From Burkholderiaceae bacterium (lineage in GTDB: Bacteria > Pseudomonadota > Gammaproteobacteria > Burkholderiales > Burkholderiaceae_E): a stretch of 6,594 nucleotides of DNA. The position numbers were made by a program, and so were the translations under genes. The notes beneath the pieces are model-generated. The model was not told the origin of the DNA. It did no database searches and saw nothing but the letters and a program-made list of their open reading frames with translations. Positions 5,273 to 6,594 of the stretch are shown piece by piece. Position 1 is the first letter of the stretch. Each line of letters opens with the position of its first letter. Location: positions 1 through 6,594 of the forward strand of contig JAHYJF010000197.1 in the NCBI GenBank assembly GCA_019428955.1, given 5' to 3'.

Positions 5273-6594
5273 GCCGCGGCCCTTGTGCGCCGTCGGGCCA
5301 GCCAGACGACCGCCGGAGTGGCCCAGACAACCAGCACCGTCAGCGCAAGCCCCGCGGCTATGGGGCGTTCGACGAACCCTAGCGCCAGCCCGTCGGATTT
5401 GATCAGGGATGTAACGAAGTTCCGTTCCACAAGTAGCCCCATGACGATTCCCAGGATCGCCGGCGCAATCGGGAATCCGTTCTCTTCCATCAGATAGGCA
5501 AAGATACCCAGAACTAGCATGATTACAATGCCCGATGCCGAGGAGTCGATGGAGTAGGAGCCGACAACGCAGAAGCCGAGGATCAGCGGCGCCAGTGTCA
5601 GCTTGGGCACCCGCAGCACCTGCGATGCCAGCGCCACGGCCAAGAGGCCCAGCGGCACGATCAACAGGTTGGCAATCAGGAACACGAGGAAGATCGCCAT
5701 GATCTTGTCGCCCGAGGTCAGGAACACCATCGGTCCGGGGTTGAGGCCCTTCACATAGAGCACCCCGATCACGATGGCAGTGATGCTGTCGCCGGGGATG
5801 CCAAAGACCATCGCCGGCACATAGGCGCCCGAGAGCGCCGAATTGTTGGCGACGCAGGCTTCGACCAGCCCGGTCTCGGTGCCCTTGCCGTATTTTTCTG
5901 GCGTTTTGGAAAAGCGTTTGGACACGGCATAGGAAATCCACGAGGCGATGTCGGATCCGGCACCGGGCAGGATACCGATCACCGTGCCGATGGTCGAGCC
6001 GCGCAGCAGCCCGGTCTTGGTCCGCCACAGCACGCCGCCGATGCCTTGGAACACCCGCAAGGGGTTGCCGATCGGGGCCGCCGGCGGCACGGAGTCGCGG
6101 TTCACGAAGGTGCGGATCAGCTCTGGAATCGCGAACATGCCGATCAGCGCCGGAACGAAGGCGATGCCGCCCAGCAGCGAGGTGACGCCAAAGGTAAAGC
6201 GCGGAAAGCCCGATGTGGTGTCCATGCCGACGCTGGCGATCATGAGGCCGAACAACAGCGACATGAGCGATTTCAGGATCGAGCCGGTGCCCAGCATGAC
6301 TGCCGCCGACAGCCCGAGCAGTGCCAGCCAGAAATATTCGAACGAGGTGAAGTTGAGCGATACCAGGGCAAGCTGGGGTGCCGCAACCATCAGCACGAGC
6401 GAGCCGAAGACGCCGCCGATCGCCGACGAGGTGACCGAGATGCCAAGCGCGCGGCCGACCTTGCCCTCGCGCGTAAGGGCGTTCAGATCATCGATATAGG
6501 CAGCCGAGGCGGCGGTTCCGGGAATGCGGACGAGGGCGGCGGGAATGTCGGACGCAAAAATCGCCATCGCCGCAGTGGTCACGATGGCGCCGAT
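5269..6594 (-). CDS. tctA: TctA-family tripartite tricarboxylate transporter large membrane subunit, 5' end outside window
   Basis: This is the large integral membrane subunit of a tripartite tricarboxylate transporter, which takes up a carboxylate with a periplasmic TctC-type binding protein and a small TctB subunit. Of about 500 residues usual for TctA, 441 are visible; roughly the first 60-70 lie past the window edge. The frame is open to the last base, so the GTG at 6580-6582 is internal. The conserved family signature appears as GILPGAGSDIASWISY (codons 5976-5929). NNSALSGAYVPAMVFGIPGD and GLNPGPMVFL follow, matching the usual NNAxxGGxxIPxLxLGIPG pattern. Many hydrophobic segments alternate with short charged loops, and the tail WLARRRTRAAA is positively charged. 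Its TGA overlaps the regulator's ATG. TctB and TctC genes, if present, should lie upstream, outside the window. Substrate range cannot be read from this subunit. Confidence 0.92.
   Translation of the reverse strand: MGAIVTTAAMAIFASDIPAALVRIPGTAASAAYIDDLNALTREGKVGRALGISVTSSAIGGVFGSLVLMVAAPQLALVSLNFTSFEYFWLALLGLSAAVMLGTGSILKSLMSLLFGLMIASVGMDTTSGFPRFTFGVTSLLGGIAFVPALIGMFAIPELIRTFVNRDSVPPAAPIGNPLRVFQGIGGVLWRTKTGLLRGSTIGTVIGILPGAGSDIASWISYAVSKRFSKTPEKYGKGTETGLVEACVANNSALSGAYVPAMVFGIPGDSITAIVIGVLYVKGLNPGPMVFLTSGDKIMAIFLVFLIANLLIVPLGLLAVALASQVLRVPKLTLAPLILGFCVVGSYSIDSSASGIVIMLVLGIFAYLMEENGFPIAPAILGIVMGLLVERNFVTSLIKSDGLALGFVERPIAAGLALTVLVVWATPAVVWLARRRTRAAA

Noticed and set aside
4607..5497. Plus-strand open frame of 296 codons
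   Set aside because: It is antisense to the regulator and the end of tctA, has no recognisable domain, and exists because GC-rich coding DNA leaves long antisense frames open.
5273..6028. N-terminal extension of the GntR frame to a 486-aa protein
   Set aside because: The extension is the tctA-like gene read in another frame; its composition is rich in R, G and H with no domain, and the winged helix begins right after the ATG at 5272.
5948..6499. Plus-strand open frame of 183 codons
   Set aside because: It is antisense to the tctA-like gene, which has clear family motifs.

Overview
The window looks like chromosome or a large plasmid of a GC-rich alphaproteobacterium, most likely Rhodobacterales-like. 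The reasons are the high GC in the coding regions, a TctA-type transporter with a FadR-type regulator, and the style of the IS630 and IS1634 transposases. This lineage call is inference from protein style, not from a database match.

The right half (3684-6594) is an intact catabolic operon on the minus strand. It reads, in transcription order: a tctA-type membrane subunit of a tripartite tricarboxylate transporter (5' end cut by the window edge), a FadR-subfamily GntR regulator, and an isocitrate lyase/PEP mutase superfamily enzyme. Both junctions are ATGA overlaps, so the genes are probably translationally coupled. The likely logic is uptake of a di- or tricarboxylate, sensing of it or a product by the regulator, and C-C bond cleavage by the lyase. 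The exact substrate cannot be read from the sequence.

The left half (1-3683) is a decayed insertion hotspot. From left to right it holds: about 230 bases without a convincing gene; the last ~70 codons of an EamA/DMT permease (minus); a short AT-rich segment; a complete IS1634-family insertion sequence with an intact transposase (minus), flanked by an 11-bp direct repeat; an IS630-family transposase lacking its N-terminal DNA-binding part (minus); and, fused to it at about position 3147, the 3' end of a tcuB-like gene (plus) with a one-base frameshift. An inverted repeat of 11-bp arms lies between this debris and the lyase gene.

No RNA gene, CRISPR array or defence system is visible. The most useful observations are corrections to naive ORF calling: the long frame at 2292-3551 is a chimera of a transposase and antisense tcuB, and the long frame at 4568-6028 is the regulator extended backwards through tctA in the wrong frame. 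The tcuB remnant close to a TctA operon suggests the area once carried more tricarboxylate catabolism genes.
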